Shown in pieces: positions 62,401 through 64,000 of a stretch of DNA of 64,000 bases (position 1 is its first letter; each line of letters starts with the position of its first letter). Position numbers and translations under genes: made by a program. The stretch spans positions 6,072,001-6,136,000 of the forward strand of contig NZ_CP051680.1 of assembly GCF_012849095.1 (NCBI RefSeq). The letters run 5' to 3'. The stretch is from Cohnella herbarum. Lineage in GTDB: Bacteria; Bacillota; Bacilli; Paenibacillales; Paenibacillaceae. Below the pieces are notes generated by a model. The model saw only the letters and a program-made list of their open reading frames with translations. It made no database searches and was not told the DNA's origin.

Positions 62401-62519
62401 GTTTACAAATTGCACAAAATAAAAAGAATCAAAGCTAATAAACAATGTGTTTACGGATTTGGGGACGGGATGTATAATGAAATGCAACAAAACAATTCAA
62501 TTTTAAGTAAAATGTAAAC
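62401..62519. promoter_or_regulatory. Promoter and candidate LacI-type operator half-sites
   Basis: TTTACG (62450-62455), 17 nt and TATAAT (62473-62478) form a plausible promoter for the Gfo/Idh/MocA operon. The motif TGTAAAC/GTTTACA occurs at 62401-62407, 62449-62455 (one mismatch, over the -35) and 62513-62519. Its position is that expected of operators for the divergent LacI-type repressor. Confidence 0.45.
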
Positions 62520-62574
62520 TTACAATCTTACAAAACTTACATCATGACATCATGGGAAAGAAGGCGCTTGAAAC

Positions 62575-63669
62575 ATGGACCACAGAATTTTAAACGTAGG
62601 ATTAATTGGTCTCGGAGAAGTCGCGCAAGTCGTTCATTTGCCCGTCTTGCAGTCGCTGCCGAATGATTATCGGATCGCCGCCATATGCGACGTGTCGCCG
62701 AAGCTATTGCAACATATCGGTCAACAATATCGCGTGGAAACCCAAAACCAATACACCGATATGAACGAACTGGTGAAGCAGGAAGATCTGGATGTCGTCT
62801 TCGTATTGAACAGCGACGAATATCACGCGGAATGCGCCATCGCGGCGGCGAATAGTAAGAAACACGTGCTGATCGAGAAACCGATGTGCTTGACGTTCGC
62901 CGAAGCGGACGCGATTATCGAGGCGAGAGATCGCAATGGCGTTCACATTATGATCGGGTACATGAGACGATATGCCGCTTCGTTCGTCGAGGCGGTCAAA
63001 GAAATCGGCGGTTTGGACAACATTACATATGCCAGAGTCAGAGATATTATCGGTCCCAACCACTACTTCATTCGTCCGACTAGCCATACGGTGAACTTCA
63101 ACGATATCCCGGAGAGCAGCAAGGAAGATCGTAAGCTTCGGGCCGAACGATTGGGCATAGAGGCGACGGGGCTTCAGCCGGACTCGCCGTTGTTCGGATT
63201 TTACCGATTGCTGGCCGGTCTGGGAAGCCATGATCTATCGGCGATGAGGGAAGCATTGGGGATGCCGAAAGCGGTATTGGGCGCGAAGTTGTCGATCCAT
63301 AAGGACAGCATTTTCCTGAATGCGATCTTCGATTACGGCAGCTACTCGGTCACCTATGAAACCGGAATGGATCAACAAGGGCGTTTCGACGCTCACGTGG
63401 AGGTGTACTCGAGCCGCAAATCGGTGAAAGTGCAGTACGATACGCCGTATATCCGCCATCTTCCTACGAAGCTGCACGTCAGCGAAACCGAGGGCGAAGC
63501 GTATAAGGAAACAGTCATTCGACCTACGTTAACGGACCCGTACACGCTGGAGCTCAAATATTTGCACGATGTCATTATCCGGGACGTAGCCCCGAAAACA
63601 ACGCCGGAAGACTCCAAGGACGATCTGCGGGTGTTCGAAATGATCATGGAAGCGCTTCAGGCAAAATGA
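62575..63669 (+). CDS. Gfo/Idh/MocA family oxidoreductase
   Basis: NAD(P)-dependent sugar or inositol oxidoreductase (364 aa). The Rossmann motif GLIGLGEVAQ lies at residues 9-18 and the EKP motif (LIEKPMCLTF) at about 100; the C-terminal alpha/beta domain follows. A weak GAAAGAAGG site precedes the ATG. The next gene (63693) starts 23 nt after its stop, so the two form an operon. It probably oxidises or epimerises the sugar released by the downstream enzyme. Confidence 0.92.
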   Translation: MDHRILNVGLIGLGEVAQVVHLPVLQSLPNDYRIAAICDVSPKLLQHIGQQYRVETQNQYTDMNELVKQEDLDVVFVLNSDEYHAECAIAAANSKKHVLIEKPMCLTFAEADAIIEARDRNGVHIMIGYMRRYAASFVEAVKEIGGLDNITYARVRDIIGPNHYFIRPTSHTVNFNDIPESSKEDRKLRAERLGIEATGLQPDSPLFGFYRLLAGLGSHDLSAMREALGMPKAVLGAKLSIHKDSIFLNAIFDYGSYSVTYETGMDQQGRFDAHVEVYSSRKSVKVQYDTPYIRHLPTKLHVSETEGEAYKETVIRPTLTDPYTLELKYLHDVIIRDVAPKTTPEDSKDDLRVFEMIMEALQAK

Positions 63670-63692
63670 CGGCAAATCTCGGAGGTGTAGAT

Positions 63693-64000
63693 GTGAATCC
63701 GGACATTTATCAAATACGAAGCTCCCGTTCCAGACAATTCACGACTTTCGATCCCGTTACGAGAAGCAAGACGAAACGGATCATGCCCGGAGCGCCGGCC
63801 AGCACGATCGTGGAAAGCGACACGCCGGGTATCATCAACCGGATGTGGCTAACGTTCCCCGGTTGGTTCTGGAGACATTGGGAAACGGGGGCGGGGAACG
63901 ATCCGTCCACGTTGAAGAAACTCATCATTCGTATCTACTGGGACGGAGAAGCTTACCCGTCCGTCGAATGCCCGGTCGGCGATTTTTTCGGCATTGGACA
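63693..64000 (+). CDS. GH172 (DUF2961) family glycoside hydrolase (cut by window edge)
   Basis: The N-terminal 102 residues of a DUF2961 protein. The GTG start at 63693 follows GGAGGTG. The block LIIRIYWDGEAYPSVECPVGDFFG is the family's signature. GH172 enzymes include difructose-dianhydride synthases/hydrolases and alpha-D-arabinofuranosidases. It follows the oxidoreductase in the same operon; the rest lies beyond the right edge. Confidence 0.9.
   Translation, partial: MNPDIYQIRSSRSRQFTTFDPVTRSKTKRIMPGAPASTIVESDTPGIINRMWLTFPGWFWRHWETGAGNDPSTLKKLIIRIYWDGEAYPSVECPVGDFFGIG

Overview
The window looks like chromosomal DNA of a Paenibacillaceae bacterium (Paenibacillus or Cohnella type). This rests on a YesM-type sensor kinase beside LplB/YtcP/LplA-type sugar transport genes, very large secreted proteins ending in three SLH repeats, Btr-type AraC regulators carrying a siderophore-binding domain, strong AGGAGG-like ribosome sites, and a BclB-type collagen-like protein. 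Species-level naming is not possible from the sequence alone. No rRNA, tRNA, CRISPR array, transposase or integrase was seen.

Layout. 1-15.1 kb is a carbohydrate locus: a divergent sensor kinase (cut by the left edge), two permeases and a binding lipoprotein, a secreted beta-helix protein, a glycoside-hydrolase-like protein, a DUF5107/TPR protein, a PIG-L deacetylase, a frameshifted zinc alcohol dehydrogenase and an enolase-superfamily dehydratase. 15.1-24.7 kb is an organosulfur scavenging locus. An M20 amidohydrolase and an NtaA/DszA-type flavin monooxygenase point left. A MetNIQ-type importer, a DszC/SfnC-type monooxygenase and a natural DszB-like/DszC-like fusion point right. The importer is preceded by a leader that folds into an aptamer-like domain, an antiterminator and a terminator. 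24.7-26.7 kb holds an AraC regulator reading in frame into a siderophore-binding lipoprotein across a near-perfect Fur box. 26.7-30.5 kb holds an SLH remnant, an AbrB/Doc toxin-antitoxin pair, an MFS transporter and a secreted FN3 protein. 30.5-42.4 kb holds two giant convergent SLH surface proteins. 42.5-47.4 kb is a Fur-controlled iron-siderophore uptake locus without an ATPase gene. 47.4-50.6 kb is a two-component system with a secreted protein. 50.6-55.7 kb has a SEC-C protein, a second toxin-antitoxin pair (toxin frameshifted), an SLH-anchored transcobalamin-like protein and a YfbR-like HD hydrolase. 55.8-58.4 kb has a Fic protein and a collagen-like surface protein lying between two ~105 bp direct repeats made of the Fic gene's 3' end. 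58.4-64 kb has a frameshifted SLC13 transporter and a sugar locus (YdjC deacetylase, LacI regulator, Gfo/Idh/MocA oxidoreductase, start of a GH172/DUF2961 enzyme).

Three genes are broken by what looks like the loss of one base in a G or A homopolymer, and a fourth such loss would explain the AraC/lipoprotein fusion. This pattern suggests sequencing or assembly error rather than gene decay, and these genes should be re-checked before being called pseudogenes.

The observations most worth following up are the DszB-like/DszC-like fusion, which lacks the known desulfinase residues, and the structured leader RNA in front of its transporter genes. Next are the collagen-gene island flanked by copies of the Fic gene tail and the octamer array in the leader of the second toxin-antitoxin operon.
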